The notes: generated by a model not told the origin, from the sequence alone. 64,000 nt of DNA from Kibdelosporangium sp. MJ126-NF4 (GCF_000826545.1 NZ_CDME01000002.1:310001-374000), one strand, 5' to 3'; positions 43,994-57,073 are shown, counted from the first letter of the stretch. Translations and numbers: made by a program.

Positions 43994-44335
43994 GTGGCGC
44001 GACGAACTGTTCTGATAGCAGTTCTCGTTGTGCTGACGGCCGTCCTGCTCGTCCAACACGCATTGCACGACGCGACGGAGCCGCGGGCCGCGTCCGTGGA
44101 GCGATCCGAGGAATGGGCGGCACGCGGCCTGCAGGAGTCGACGTCCCGCAAGCAGCTTCCCGGCGGTGCCGGTGAAGCCGCCGCGTCCCCCGTTGTCGTT
44201 CTGTTCCAGGTGTGGCAGGCGCGAGACGACGAGGCGCCTGCCGATCCTTTGAGCGCGCCCGCATGTCATGCCGTGCCGGGCAAGTACTCCGACACCGTTC
44301 GGCCTCATCTCTTGTTACAGGTTTTCCGCCACTGA
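43994..44335 (+). CDS. Small membrane-anchored protein of unknown function
   Basis: A 113-residue protein with GTG start at 43994 and GAGGAGG just upstream. Residues 5-22 are a single hydrophobic helix (RRTVLIAVLVVLTAVLLV) after a basic start, so it is anchored or secreted. The rest is hydrophilic and low in aromatic residues, with one Cys. Codon third positions are GC-rich as in real genes here. Homologues unknown to me. Confidence 0.5.
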   Translation: MARRTVLIAVLVVLTAVLLVQHALHDATEPRAASVERSEEWAARGLQESTSRKQLPGGAGEAAASPVVVLFQVWQARDDEAPADPLSAPACHAVPGKYSDTVRPHLLLQVFRH

Positions 44336-44491
44336 CCGGCCAGACGCCCATGGCTGGGATGTGGCGCTGTTTCGTGCCAGAAACGGCGTAGTCCGACACT
44401 GCCCCGTGGTAGTGCGTTGTGGACACGCGATCCCGGCTGTGTGCGGTCTTGGGTTCTTCAGTCCCTCAACCCGAGCCAGAACGAGGCCGAT

Positions 44492-45091
44492 ATGCAGCCA
44501 CTCATCGATCACGCGCGCACTTTTCGCGACGCCGTAGCCGGACGCCGTGACCAGTTCGCGAGACTTGCCGACGGGCAGAAGCCGGACGCGCTGTTCATTT
44601 CCTGCTCGGACTCCCGGGTGATGCCCGCACTGATCACCGGAGCCCAGCCCGGCCAGCTCTTCGAACTGCGGACCGCGGGCAACATCGTGCCGCCGTACCG
44701 ACCCGACGCCCAGTGCGCGGTCGCGGGAACCATCGAGTTCGCGGTACGGGCGCTCACCGTGTCCGACATTGTTGTGTGTGGACACTCGCACTGCGGCGCC
44801 GTCCATGGCCTGATGCGCCAGGAAGGTCTGTCGGTCATGCCCCAGGTCCGCCAGTGGCTGGCCCAGGCGGGCCACGACCGTTCGTGGCTTCCCCGGCACC
44901 CGGTCAAGCGCGACTCCGATGTGGACATGGACGCCGCGGTGCGACGACACGTGCTCACACAGGTGGACCACCTTCGGACTCATCCGTGCGTCGCCGAAGG
45001 GAAAGTGCGGCTGCACGCGTGGTTCTACCGCGTGACGACCGGCGAAGTCCTCGCCAACGACACAGGCACGCCGAACTTCTTTCCGCTCTGA
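44492..45091 (+). CDS. Beta-class carbonic anhydrase
   Basis: A 199-residue enzyme. Zinc ligands are Cys38 in CSDSR, His98 and Cys101 in CGHSHCG. Asp40 and Arg42 form the catalytic dyad. It interconverts CO2 and bicarbonate. ATG 44492 fits the family N-terminus (MQPLIDHARTFRD). It lies 89 bases before a SulP transporter gene, a known pairing in which the enzyme supplies or consumes bicarbonate moved by the transporter. The biotin carboxylase operon nearby also uses bicarbonate. The 156 bases before the gene hold nothing recognised. Confidence 0.9.
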   Translation: MQPLIDHARTFRDAVAGRRDQFARLADGQKPDALFISCSDSRVMPALITGAQPGQLFELRTAGNIVPPYRPDAQCAVAGTIEFAVRALTVSDIVVCGHSHCGAVHGLMRQEGLSVMPQVRQWLAQAGHDRSWLPRHPVKRDSDVDMDAAVRRHVLTQVDHLRTHPCVAEGKVRLHAWFYRVTTGEVLANDTGTPNFFPL

Positions 45092-45180
45092 CGGCCCGCC
45101 GCCTGCCGTCCAGCTCGCCCATGCGAGCCGGACGGTCACTGCCTGCTGCCCGTCAGCGGATACTTGGATGGAGATTTTCC

Positions 45181-46653
45181 TTGTCTCGACACGCTTTGTC
45201 CCGGCGCCCACGCACGTGGCGCACTGATATCACCGCGTCCGTCGTGGTGTTCCTCGTCGCGCTGCCGCTCTGCGTCGGAGTCGCGGTCGCGTCCGGGGTC
45301 CCGGCCGAACTCGGTCTGGTCACCGGGATCGTCGGCGGTCTTGTCGTCGGCCTGTTGCCCGGCAGCAGCCTGCAGGTATCCGGTCCCGCCGCCGGACTGA
45401 CCGTCCTGGTCTACGAGGCCGTCAGACAGTTCGGCATCGCCGCGCTCGGCGTCATCGTCCTCGCCGCCGGACTGCTCCAGATCCTGCTCGGCCTGTTGCG
45501 ATTCGGCCGGTGGTTCCGCGCCATCTCGCCCGCGGTGGTCGAAGGCATGCTCGCCGGGATCGGCCTGGTGCTCATCGCGGGCCAGCTCTACACCATGGTC
45601 GGCGCCACCGCCCCGGCAGGCGGTATCGGCAAACTGACCGGCCTGCCGCAGCTGGCCGGGACCATGGTCGGATCGGCCGTCACACGGGAGGCGTTCGCCA
45701 TCGGTGCGGGCACCATCCTGGTGATCGTGCTGTGGTCACGGCTGCCGAGGAAGATCAGGCTCGTGCCCGGCACGCTCGTCGCAGTAGCCCTGGCCACCAC
45801 AGTGAGCCTGCTGCTCGCTCTCCCGGTGCAACGGATCGAGGTGCGCGGCCTGTTCGACGCGATCAACCTGACCACACCGGGCGACCTCGCCGTACTCGGC
45901 AACCTCGCGCTGCTCGGCTCAGTACTGGCCTTCACGCTGATCGCCTCGGCGGAGAGCCTGTTCAGCGCGGCGGCAGTGGATCGGATGCACGACGGGCCGC
46001 GTACCGACTACAGCGACGAACTCGTCGCGCAAGGCGTCGGCAACACGCTCTGCGGCATGCTCGGCGCCCTGCCGATGACTGCGGTGATCGTCCGCAGCTC
46101 CGCCAACGTCGACGCGGGCGCGCGCACCAAACTGTCCCGTGTCCTGCATGGCGTGTGGCTGCTGTTGTTCGCCGCGCTGCTGCCCGCCGCGATCGGCGTC
46201 ATCCCGTTGGCGGCGCTGGCCGGTGTGCTGGTGCACGCGGGCTTCAAGTTGTTGCCGCTGCGCACGCTGATCCCGCTGTGGCGTCAACACCGCGGTGAGG
46301 CTGTCATCCTGATGGTGACCGCTGTGGCCATTGTCGGGCTGAACATGTTCGAAGGCGTCCTCATCGGAATCGCGCTCGCAGTGGCCAAGGTCGCGTGGGA
46401 GGCCTCACACGTCAAGGTCCGCGTGCGCGACACCGGCAGCGGCCCGATCCACGTCCGGTTGTGCGGCAACGCGACCTTCCTGAGGCTGCCTGCGATCCTG
46501 GAGACCCTGGAATCGCTGCCGCAGGGCCGTCCGGTCGAGCTGGACCTGACCGATGTGCGCCACCTCGACCACGCCTGCCGGATCGCTCTCACCACATGGG
46601 CGGACCGCAACGACAACGTCGACATCGCACACCTGGAACGACTGGTTCAGTAG
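45181..46653 (+). CDS. SulP family anion (bicarbonate/sulfate) transporter with STAS domain
   Basis: A 490-residue transporter. The SulP core begins DITASVVVFLVALPLCVGVAVASG and continues through PAAGLTVLVYEAVRQFG; about 12-14 helices are visible. The C-terminal ~90 residues form a STAS domain (VELDLTDVRHLDHACRIAL). TTG 45181 with GGAG eight bases upstream is preferred; ATG 45121 would add 20 residues. Pairing with carbonic anhydrase points to bicarbonate rather than sulfate, but this is inference. Confidence 0.86.
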   Translation: MSRHALSRRPRTWRTDITASVVVFLVALPLCVGVAVASGVPAELGLVTGIVGGLVVGLLPGSSLQVSGPAAGLTVLVYEAVRQFGIAALGVIVLAAGLLQILLGLLRFGRWFRAISPAVVEGMLAGIGLVLIAGQLYTMVGATAPAGGIGKLTGLPQLAGTMVGSAVTREAFAIGAGTILVIVLWSRLPRKIRLVPGTLVAVALATTVSLLLALPVQRIEVRGLFDAINLTTPGDLAVLGNLALLGSVLAFTLIASAESLFSAAAVDRMHDGPRTDYSDELVAQGVGNTLCGMLGALPMTAVIVRSSANVDAGARTKLSRVLHGVWLLLFAALLPAAIGVIPLAALAGVLVHAGFKLLPLRTLIPLWRQHRGEAVILMVTAVAIVGLNMFEGVLIGIALAVAKVAWEASHVKVRVRDTGSGPIHVRLCGNATFLRLPAILETLESLPQGRPVELDLTDVRHLDHACRIALTTWADRNDNVDIAHLERLVQ

Positions 46654-46698
46654 TGCTTTCGGTGCTGAGAGCGGCGGAGCCCGTGAACCTCGATGGCG

Positions 46699-47859
46699 TC
46701 ACGGAGTGGTTGTTGTGCTGCGTGGATCAATGAGGATCTTGGCGTGTTGTCCGGGATCGGCCAGTGCGGTGAAGGCGTTGCCGACTCCGTTCAGGCCGAC
46801 GGTGCCGGTGACGAGTGGGGCGGCGTTGATCTTGCCGTCGGCGAGCATGTGCAGGGTGTCGCGGAACTCGATGGGGGTGTAGCCGAGGACGAAGCGCAGG
46901 TCGATCTCCTTGTTGATGGCGAGCGCGGGCTGGAGGTGGTCGCGGTCCATGCAGACGCCGACGACGACGATGCGGGAGCGCAGCGGCGCCTGGTCGACGA
47001 TGGACTCGATGACGCCGGGGACGCCGACGCATTCGAAGATGACAGGGTGTTTGAGGTCGACGGCGCCCGCGGCTTCGGCGACACGCCAGATCGGTTCCCA
47101 AGGGATGGGCAGGCGCCGCAGCTTGCCCATGGCCGTCAGCGCGAGGTCGAACACGGTGGACGCGTCGACGATGTGCCCTTGGTCGGCGCAGCCCGCGTAC
47201 GGTGAGTCGACGGACGGATCAACGACGAGGTCGGCGCCGATCTGGCGGGCGAGGTCCCGGCGGGCGGGGGAGTAGTCACTGGCGACGACATGGCGCACGC
47301 CACGTGCTTTGAGCATGCCGATGACGGCGAGGCCGATGGGGCCGCAGCCGATGACGATGGCGGTGCCGCCCCGGCGGATCTCGGCGCGGCGGACCGCGTG
47401 CAACGCGACGGCCATCGGCTCGGTCAGCGCGGCCAGTTCGGAGCTGAGCCCGTTGGGTACCGGAAAGGTGAGTGACTCCTCCACCAGTATCTGTTCGGCG
47501 TAGGCCCCCGGAGCCGATTCGGACAGGCCGATGGGGTGGGAGGCACCGGCGTTACGCCGCAACGGCATAGCCACGACACGGGTACCGGGCCGCCAGCGCC
47601 TGCGAGTGCCGGGCCCGTAGGCGGCGATCTCGCCGCAGAACTCGTGGCCCATGATCACGTGCTGCTGCGACCGCATGATCCCGTCGTAGCCGACGCGGGC
47701 GGTGAGGTCCGCGAGTTGGTCGGCATGTTTGCGGGCGTGCAGGTCGGATCCGCAGATGCCGCAGCGCAGCACGTCGAGCAGCACCTGCCCGCGCGCGGGC
47801 GTGGGTGAGGGCAGGTCGACGACCTCGAGCTCGCCGTCATGGCAGGTGACGGCCTTCAT
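46699..47859 (-). CDS. Zinc-type medium-chain alcohol dehydrogenase
   Basis: A 386-residue MDR enzyme. Catalytic zinc ligands are Cys in CGICGSD and the His-Glu pair in GHEF. The NAD(P) fold is VIGCGPIGLAVIGMLKARG followed by an Asp in ASDYS, which favours NAD. The four-Cys structural zinc loop is lost, replaced by LRRNAGASHPIGLSES, so only one zinc is expected. Length is normal. Substrate unknown. It is convergent with the SulP gene and has a 225-base gap before the divergent gene at 48085. Confidence 0.86.
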   Translation of the reverse strand: MKAVTCHDGELEVVDLPSPTPARGQVLLDVLRCGICGSDLHARKHADQLADLTARVGYDGIMRSQQHVIMGHEFCGEIAAYGPGTRRRWRPGTRVVAMPLRRNAGASHPIGLSESAPGAYAEQILVEESLTFPVPNGLSSELAALTEPMAVALHAVRRAEIRRGGTAIVIGCGPIGLAVIGMLKARGVRHVVASDYSPARRDLARQIGADLVVDPSVDSPYAGCADQGHIVDASTVFDLALTAMGKLRRLPIPWEPIWRVAEAAGAVDLKHPVIFECVGVPGVIESIVDQAPLRSRIVVVGVCMDRDHLQPALAINKEIDLRFVLGYTPIEFRDTLHMLADGKINAAPLVTGTVGLNGVGNAFTALADPGQHAKILIDPRSTTTTP

Positions 47860-48084
47860 CGTCCGACTTCCCGCCGGGTTGCCTTGCGCGGATCACGGCT
47901 GGTCGTGCGTGGGACCACGGTTCACCTCGATCGTTCCGTGTCGGCGTGTGCATCGTTCGGCTTGAGTGTTGCCCAGTACGTGGCACCGCGCCATTGAGAT
48001 GCGTCACGTCCACTGTGGCCACCCACCGGACACGTGTCGAAACGTTGACAGCAGGTGTCAGGGTTTGCGGGGAGAATCCGTGTC

Positions 48085-48606
48085 ATGCGTGAAACGCCGA
48101 CAGAGCTCAGCGAGCTCCAGGCCCTCCTCGATGCCTCACTCGCCCGTTCCACCTCGCACCTGCGCTCGATCATCAATCCCGGGAGGACGCTGACCGCGGA
48201 GCAGCTCGTTCAGGTCCTCACCGGCATGTGCACCCTCGCCCTGTCGACCGTGACCGCGAAGGGCGAACCGCGGATCAGCGGCGCGGACGGGCATTTCCTG
48301 AACGGGAAATGGCACTTCGGAACGTCCCGTACCGCTGCGAAGGCACGTCATCTCGCCGTCCGGCCCGCTGCCAGCGTGGCGTACATGCGTGGCGAGGACC
48401 TGGGAGTGTTCACGCACGGCACGGTGGAGATCCTCAACCCGCAGGACGGCGACGCGGCCGAGGACTGGCCGGAACTGCTCGCGTACTTCCAGGACTTCTA
48501 CGGCGCCGATGCCTTCGAGTGGGACACCGGCGTCGTCTTCTACCGGCTGCGTCCGCACTGGATGACCGTCTTCGCCCCCGACTTCGCCAAGCTCATCGCG
48601 ACGTAG
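48085..48606 (+). CDS. Pyridoxamine 5'-phosphate oxidase-like flavin/F420-binding protein
   Basis: A 173-residue split-barrel protein. LALSTVTAKGEPRISGADGHFLNGKWHFGTS is the barrel core, and RHLAVRPAASVAYMRGEDLGVFTHG the second half. In actinomycetes such proteins bind FMN, haem or F420; the sequence alone does not decide. ATG 48085 is preferred over GTG 48055. GGGGAGA lies about 10 bases upstream. It stands alone. Confidence 0.75.
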   Translation: MRETPTELSELQALLDASLARSTSHLRSIINPGRTLTAEQLVQVLTGMCTLALSTVTAKGEPRISGADGHFLNGKWHFGTSRTAAKARHLAVRPAASVAYMRGEDLGVFTHGTVEILNPQDGDAAEDWPELLAYFQDFYGADAFEWDTGVVFYRLRPHWMTVFAPDFAKLIAT

Positions 48607-48628
48607 CGGCGTGCCGGACCGAGTTCGG

Positions 48629-52676
<4,048 letters not shown>

Positions 52677-52764
52677 CGTGATGTCCTCCCTGACCTCATG
52701 GCGTGCTGGCGCGACCATTTTCGCCGATCGGAGTGATTCAGTCACGGGATCGTGATGGCGCTGG

Positions 52765-53361
52765 TCACCCGCTGTGTAAGGCAGCCATCGCGGCGTCGGT
52801 GACGGCATCGCGGTCCGCGTCCGACAACCGGGGTTGGAGATCAGGGCCGCGGGGTGGGCGGCTCATGGCCAACGAGTCCACGTCCTCGACTGTCATCACA
52901 GCGCCGCGGATCGTGCCGAGCGCGCATCGGGCCAGCAGGAGGTCGCGGGGTGCGTCCGAGCGGGCCAACAGGCGTTCGACGTTCTGCAGGATCTCGGGCA
53001 CGGAATGGGTGCCGTGCAGGGCCCGACGGGCTGTCGGGTCGAAGAGGATGCCGCGCAGGATTGGCCGGTTGTCGTCGAAGGCGGCCACCAGTCGGCGCAG
53101 CTGTTGTCTGATGTGGACCTGGCCGCCCCTTGCGTCCTGTTCCCAGCTGTGCAGTTCGTCGATGAAGGGGGTGACGAGCGCCAGTAGCAGTTGGTCTTTT
53201 GACGGGAAGTGGTAGTAGAGCGCGGCTTTGGTGATCTCGAGGCGCTCGGCGATGTCACGGAGCGACGTGCCCGCGTATCCGTCATGGGCGAACAGGTCCA
53301 GCGCGGCCTCCAGGACCCGCTGTCTGGTCTTGGCCGCGGTGCTGCCCACGGTTCGCGCCAT
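52765..53361 (-). CDS. TetR/AcrR family regulator
   Basis: A 198-residue regulator. The helix-turn-helix is RVLEAALDLFAHDGYAGTSL followed by RDIAERLEITKAALYYHFPSKDQLL. The C-terminal region is helical with a conserved-looking ligand pocket. It is divergent from a methyltransferase gene, with a promoter and several dyads between, so it likely represses both. It lies 88 bases from the PL8 start on the same strand and could also affect that gene. Confidence 0.85.
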   Translation of the reverse strand: MARTVGSTAAKTRQRVLEAALDLFAHDGYAGTSLRDIAERLEITKAALYYHFPSKDQLLLALVTPFIDELHSWEQDARGGQVHIRQQLRRLVAAFDDNRPILRGILFDPTARRALHGTHSVPEILQNVERLLARSDAPRDLLLARCALGTIRGAVMTVEDVDSLAMSRPPRGPDLQPRLSDADRDAVTDAAMAALHSG

Positions 53362-53383
53362 GACCTTCCCACCTCCGCCGGGG

Positions 53384-53424
53384 TTGACAGGGCCGCTGAT
53401 TCAACGCACACTGAATTAATCAGC
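53384..53424 (+). promoter_or_regulatory. Promoter overlapped by a dyad, TetR/methyltransferase region
   Basis: TTGACA at 53384-53389, a 17-base spacer and CACACT at 53407-53412 form a good promoter toward the methyltransferase gene (start 53463). GCTGATT at 53395-53401 and AATCAGC at 53418-53424 are inverted repeats that bracket the -10. A further small dyad, CGGT-N6-ACCG, follows near 53429. A TetR dimer here would block the promoter. Confidence 0.6.
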
Positions 53425-53462
53425 CGACCGGTAAATTAACCGTACACTGCTGGAGGCCTCAG

Positions 53463-54191
53463 ATGACTGATCAGAGCTCATTCGACCTCAAGGCCATCGA
53501 CTTCGACGCCGTCTACACCGGCGACGGCCCCATGATGGGCGACATTTCGTTCGAGCGCCCACCATGGGACATCGACGGCCCCCAACCGGCGGTCGTGGCG
53601 CTGGAGCAGGCCGGGGGTATCACGGGCAAGGTGCTCGACATCGGTTCCGGCGCAGGTGGCAACTCGATCGCGCTCGCCGAGCGCGGCTATTCGGTGACAG
53701 GTGTCGACGGCTCCGAACCCGCCGTCCAGCTCGCCTCCAACCGGGCAGCCGAGCGTGGTGTGAACGTGCGGTTCGTGGTGGCGGACGCGGTCCGGCTCGA
53801 CGGTATCGACCAACAATTCGACACCGTCCTCGACAGCGCGCTGTACCACTGCCTGCCCGTCGACACACGCGCCGCGTACGGCGCCAGCCTCCACCGGGTC
53901 ACCAACTCGGGCGCGCGGTTGCACATCTTCTGCTTCGCCGACGTCGCCGGAGGAGCCATCCCGTCACCGCTCACCGTGAGCAAGGACGATCTCCGCGGCA
54001 ACCTCGGAACACACTGGGACATCACGAAAATCGAACTCGAGCAGTACGTCACCGCGGTCACCGCGGACGTCGCACGTGAGGAGTTCGGCCAGCTGAATCC
54101 CGGCGCGGACATGGCGGCGATCACCATCGACGCCGACGAGCAGGGCCGCGCCCTCCTCCCGGTGTGGCACCTCGAAGCCGTCCGCAAGTAG
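53463..54191 (+). CDS. Class I SAM-dependent methyltransferase
   Basis: A 242-residue methyltransferase. Motif I is VLDIGSGAGGNSIALAERG, followed by VTGVDGSEP (acidic residue binding SAM ribose) and FDTVLDSALYHCLP as motif IV. The N-terminal part (FEREDPPWD-like: FERPPWDIDGPQP) matches thiopurine/tellurite-type (TehB-like) small-molecule methyltransferases. Substrate unknown. Control by the divergent TetR suggests a detoxification role. Confidence 0.83.
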   Translation: MTDQSSFDLKAIDFDAVYTGDGPMMGDISFERPPWDIDGPQPAVVALEQAGGITGKVLDIGSGAGGNSIALAERGYSVTGVDGSEPAVQLASNRAAERGVNVRFVVADAVRLDGIDQQFDTVLDSALYHCLPVDTRAAYGASLHRVTNSGARLHIFCFADVAGGAIPSPLTVSKDDLRGNLGTHWDITKIELEQYVTAVTADVAREEFGQLNPGADMAAITIDADEQGRALLPVWHLEAVRK

Positions 54192-54198
54192 CTGCTGG

Positions 54199-54864
54199 TC
54201 AGGACAGCAGGTCGAGTGCGGCGACGATGTCGGTGACCTCGGTGCGGGTGGTGTAGTTGGGGTGTACGTCGATCCAGCGGATCGTGCCGTCGGCGTCCAC
54301 GATGACCACGGTGGGCATCGGTATGCCATAGCCGCCGTCCGCGTTGATGGCGGGCAGGTCGATGCCCATGGCCTGTTGTGCCTGGCGCGCGTCCTCGGTC
54401 GGCGCGGTCACCACGCCGAGGCTGCTGGCGATCTGGTTGCCGGGGTCGGACAGCACGGTGAACGTGAGCGCGTTCTTCTCGGCCATGCTCAGGGATCCGT
54501 CGGGCTTCTGCGGACTCAACGCGATCAGTTCGACGCCACGTTCGGCGAGGACCGGCGCCAGGTTCTCCTGGTAGGTGCGCAACGTGACGTTGCAGTACGG
54601 ACACCAGGCGCCGCGATAGGTGACGATCACGGCTGGCCTGCCCGCGCGGGCAGCGGTGAGCGTGGTCGGGGTTCCGTTGGCGTCCAGCAGGTCGCCGTCG
54701 GGCATCGTGGCGCCTGGGGCGGTCACGCCGTCCGGGACACCGGCGACGTCCAAGCTGGCCTGTTCGCTGCCGAACGCGGCCATGACCTCGTCGGGAATCT
54801 GCCCGGCCATGTCCTGGTGGAGGGTCTCGACACGCTCGGCGATGGTGTTCTTCGTGGTTGGCAC
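54199..54864 (-). CDS. AhpC/TSA family peroxiredoxin
   Basis: A 221-residue thioredoxin-fold protein. The active site is RGAWCPYCNVTLR, a CxxC form in which the first Cys is the peroxidatic residue. The unusually long N-terminus (~55 residues before the fold) is helical. It reduces peroxides with thiol donors. Start is GTG 54864, with AAAGG before it. It is divergent from a TetR gene, and two CTGGAT-N6-ATCCAG operators lie between. Its 3' end is 8 bases from the convergent methyltransferase. Confidence 0.85.
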   Translation of the reverse strand: MPTTKNTIAERVETLHQDMAGQIPDEVMAAFGSEQASLDVAGVPDGVTAPGATMPDGDLLDANGTPTTLTAARAGRPAVIVTYRGAWCPYCNVTLRTYQENLAPVLAERGVELIALSPQKPDGSLSMAEKNALTFTVLSDPGNQIASSLGVVTAPTEDARQAQQAMGIDLPAINADGGYGIPMPTVVIVDADGTIRWIDVHPNYTTRTEVTDIVAALDLLS

Positions 54865-54888
54865 AGTTGGCCTTTCAGTGGGCGTGAA

Positions 54889-54942
54889 CTGGATCGGTCT
54901 ATCCAGAAGTACCGTGGTCGAACTGGATAGTCAAATCCAGTT
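54889..54942. promoter_or_regulatory. Twin operators CTGGAT-N6-ATCCAG between peroxiredoxin and TetR genes
   Basis: Site 1 is CTGGAT at 54889-54894 and ATCCAG at 54901-54906. Site 2 is AACTGGAT at 54921-54928 and ATCCAGTT at 54935-54942. Both have a 6-base spacer, and their centres are 34 bases apart. One copy lies nearer each start, matching autoregulation and control of the peroxiredoxin by the TetR protein. Confidence 0.8.
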
Positions 54943-54959
54943 TGGGTAGGATTGGAGGC

Positions 54960-55607
54960 ATGAGCGACGGTGTGCGGCTGACGCGGCGCGGCCAGGCCAC
55001 CCGCGAGCGCATCGTCACGGCCGCGGCGCAGTTGATGTTCGAGCGCGGTGTGGCCGGTACCAGCACGCCGAACGTGCGGGACGCCGCCGGTGTGAGTTCA
55101 TCGCAGATCTACCACTACTTCGCCGACAAGAGCGCGCTGACCAGAGCGGTGATCGAGCACCAGACGGAGACGATCCTGCGTGGCCAGAACGCGTTGCTGA
55201 GCAAACTGGACAGCTTCGAGGCCCTCCGTGCCTGGCGTGACTTCATCGTCCAGCTCGTCCACAGTCTCGGCTGCAAAGGCGGTTGCCCGCTGGGCTCGCT
55301 GACCACCGAACTCGCCGACTACGACCCGCAGGCCCGTGCGGCCCTGTCCGACGGGTTCTCCCGTTGGGCGGACGCGATCCGTGACGGGCTGCGGAACATG
55401 GTCGCCCAGGGGCGCCTCACGCCGGACGCGGATCCCGACCACCTGTCGCTGGCGATGTTGGCGGCTCTGCAAGGTGGTTTGCTGCTGGCGCAGGCACAGG
55501 GCACCACGGCGGCGCTGGAAGCCGGGCTCGACGCGATGATCGAGCGCATCGCGTGCCATGCCGTCCCCATCGAGAACCTGTCAGGCGGGCCGAGCGCTGG
55601 TTCGTAG
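54960..55607 (+). CDS. TetR/AcrR family regulator
   Basis: A 215-residue regulator. The helix-turn-helix is RIVTAAAQLMFERGVAGTST followed by VRDAAGVSSSQIYHYFADKSAL. The C-terminal domain has a short Cys-containing stretch (LGCKGGCPLG), the TetR_C_33/LfrR-like feature, where paired cysteines could sense oxidants. ATG 54960 was chosen; the longer reading begins in the operator. Paired with the divergent peroxiredoxin, a redox-linked role is plausible. Confidence 0.85.
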   Translation: MSDGVRLTRRGQATRERIVTAAAQLMFERGVAGTSTPNVRDAAGVSSSQIYHYFADKSALTRAVIEHQTETILRGQNALLSKLDSFEALRAWRDFIVQLVHSLGCKGGCPLGSLTTELADYDPQARAALSDGFSRWADAIRDGLRNMVAQGRLTPDADPDHLSLAMLAALQGGLLLAQAQGTTAALEAGLDAMIERIACHAVPIENLSGGPSAGS

Positions 55608-55638
55608 CGCGATGCCGTCCGTGACCGAAGTCTGGCCG

Positions 55639-56925
55639 TCAGGAACGGGACTGGAGTTGGACTATCGCGACCTCGGGCGGGATCCCAGCGCGAACGGGAG
55701 GACCGAAGAAACCGGCGCCGCGGGTGACGAAGATGGATGTGTTTCCCTTGCGTGCCAGGCCTGCGACCACTGGCTGCTGCAGGCCGACGAGGCGGTCGAA
55801 GGGGGCTGTCTGACCGCCGTGCGTGTGCCCCGACAGTTGCAGATCCACTCCGTGTTCGATGGCCGCGTGGACCTGGACCGGCTGGTGGGCCAGGAGGATG
55901 ACGGGGCGTGCCGGGTCTCGGTCAGCCAGCGTCGCGGTGAAGTCCGGGCCTGGCTTGTCGTACATCCGCGCGAACAGGTCGTTGACACCGGCCAGGTCGA
56001 AGGCGGCCCCCTGCGAGGAGATCTCCACATGCTCGTTCAGGAGCGGCCGCATGCCCAGCTCCTGGACCTGGTCGACCCATTCGTCGACGCCGGAGGAGTA
56101 GTCGTGGTTGCCGGTCACGAAGTACGTGCCGTGCCGGGAAACCAGTCCACGCAATGGTTCGGCCGCGTGTCCGACCTCCGCGACCGAGCCGTCCGCCAGG
56201 TCGCCGATGATCGCCACCATGTCCGGCTGCTCGTTGTTGATCAGTGTGACTATCCGGTCGGCGAGTTCCCGGTGCAGGAACGGGCCGAAATGCGTGTCAC
56301 TCACCACGGCGATGCGGAAGCCGGACAGGCGGGAGTCGAGTCCGGTGAGGGGAACGGTCACTCGAGTGGTTGTCAGGTCACCGAACGCGGAACTCAGGCC
56401 GTAGCCGACCATACCTCCGGCGGCGACGCAGGCGGTGGCGGCGCATGTGCGGGCGAGGAACAACCGGCGGTTGAGGTCGGTGGGCCCTGGTGCCGTGGCG
56501 TCGTCCGGCGACGGGGAAGGTGTGCTTGTCGTCGGCTTGTCGCGCGGTGAGACTGAGACCGTCGCGACTTGTCTGGCGTGCGCTGGAGCGCGAACAGATC
56601 GGCGTCGGCGGCGCCACACTGCGACGGCCGCGCGGGGGATTTCGAGTACCAGCAGGCTGAGCAGCAGGTAGAACATCGTGGCGATCCACAGGTACCCGGG
56701 CCATGCCAGCCACCAGGCGTCCACGCCCACCGTGCGCGTGACCATGAACGCCACTGTGCCGAGGAGACCAAGACCGGCGATCGTCACTGTGCCGGTTCGG
56801 CGCCATCTGCCGGGCCGGGTGGTGGAGCGCACGAGGCGTAGCCACAGGTACAGGTGAATCGTCGTCGCAAGCAGTATGATGATTGCGAAGAAGACGATCG
56901 GACTGAGCATCTCACACCCGCTCAT
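55639..56925 (-). CDS. Membrane metallophosphoesterase
   Basis: A 428-residue protein. Four hydrophobic helices fill the first ~110 residues. A Pro/Thr-rich linker and a short hydrophobic stretch (about 160-180) lead to a calcineurin-like phosphoesterase: VVSDTHFG, GDLADGS, GNHDY, LLAHQP and GHTHGGQ carry the two-metal ligands. This layout resembles YkoQ/YaeI-type enzymes. The active site is probably extracytoplasmic. Substrate may be a phospholipid or nucleotide. ATG 56925 or 56910 starts it. Confidence 0.85.
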   Translation of the reverse strand: MSGCEMLSPIVFFAIIILLATTIHLYLWLRLVRSTTRPGRWRRTGTVTIAGLGLLGTVAFMVTRTVGVDAWWLAWPGYLWIATMFYLLLSLLVLEIPRAAVAVWRRRRRSVRAPAHARQVATVSVSPRDKPTTSTPSPSPDDATAPGPTDLNRRLFLARTCAATACVAAGGMVGYGLSSAFGDLTTTRVTVPLTGLDSRLSGFRIAVVSDTHFGPFLHRELADRIVTLINNEQPDMVAIIGDLADGSVAEVGHAAEPLRGLVSRHGTYFVTGNHDYSSGVDEWVDQVQELGMRPLLNEHVEISSQGAAFDLAGVNDLFARMYDKPGPDFTATLADRDPARPVILLAHQPVQVHAAIEHGVDLQLSGHTHGGQTAPFDRLVGLQQPVVAGLARKGNTSIFVTRGAGFFGPPVRAGIPPEVAIVQLQSRS

Positions 56926-57073
56926 GTCGAATCAGATGGCTGCGTGGCATTCGTTGGTCAAGCCAGATTCTTGTTGCCAGCGCGCGGACGGTCACCCCGT
57001 ATACGCGTGATCTGCTTCGAGGTCCGGCTTTCCCACGTAGCGCGATCTCGGTTGGATATGGGGTGAATACGGG

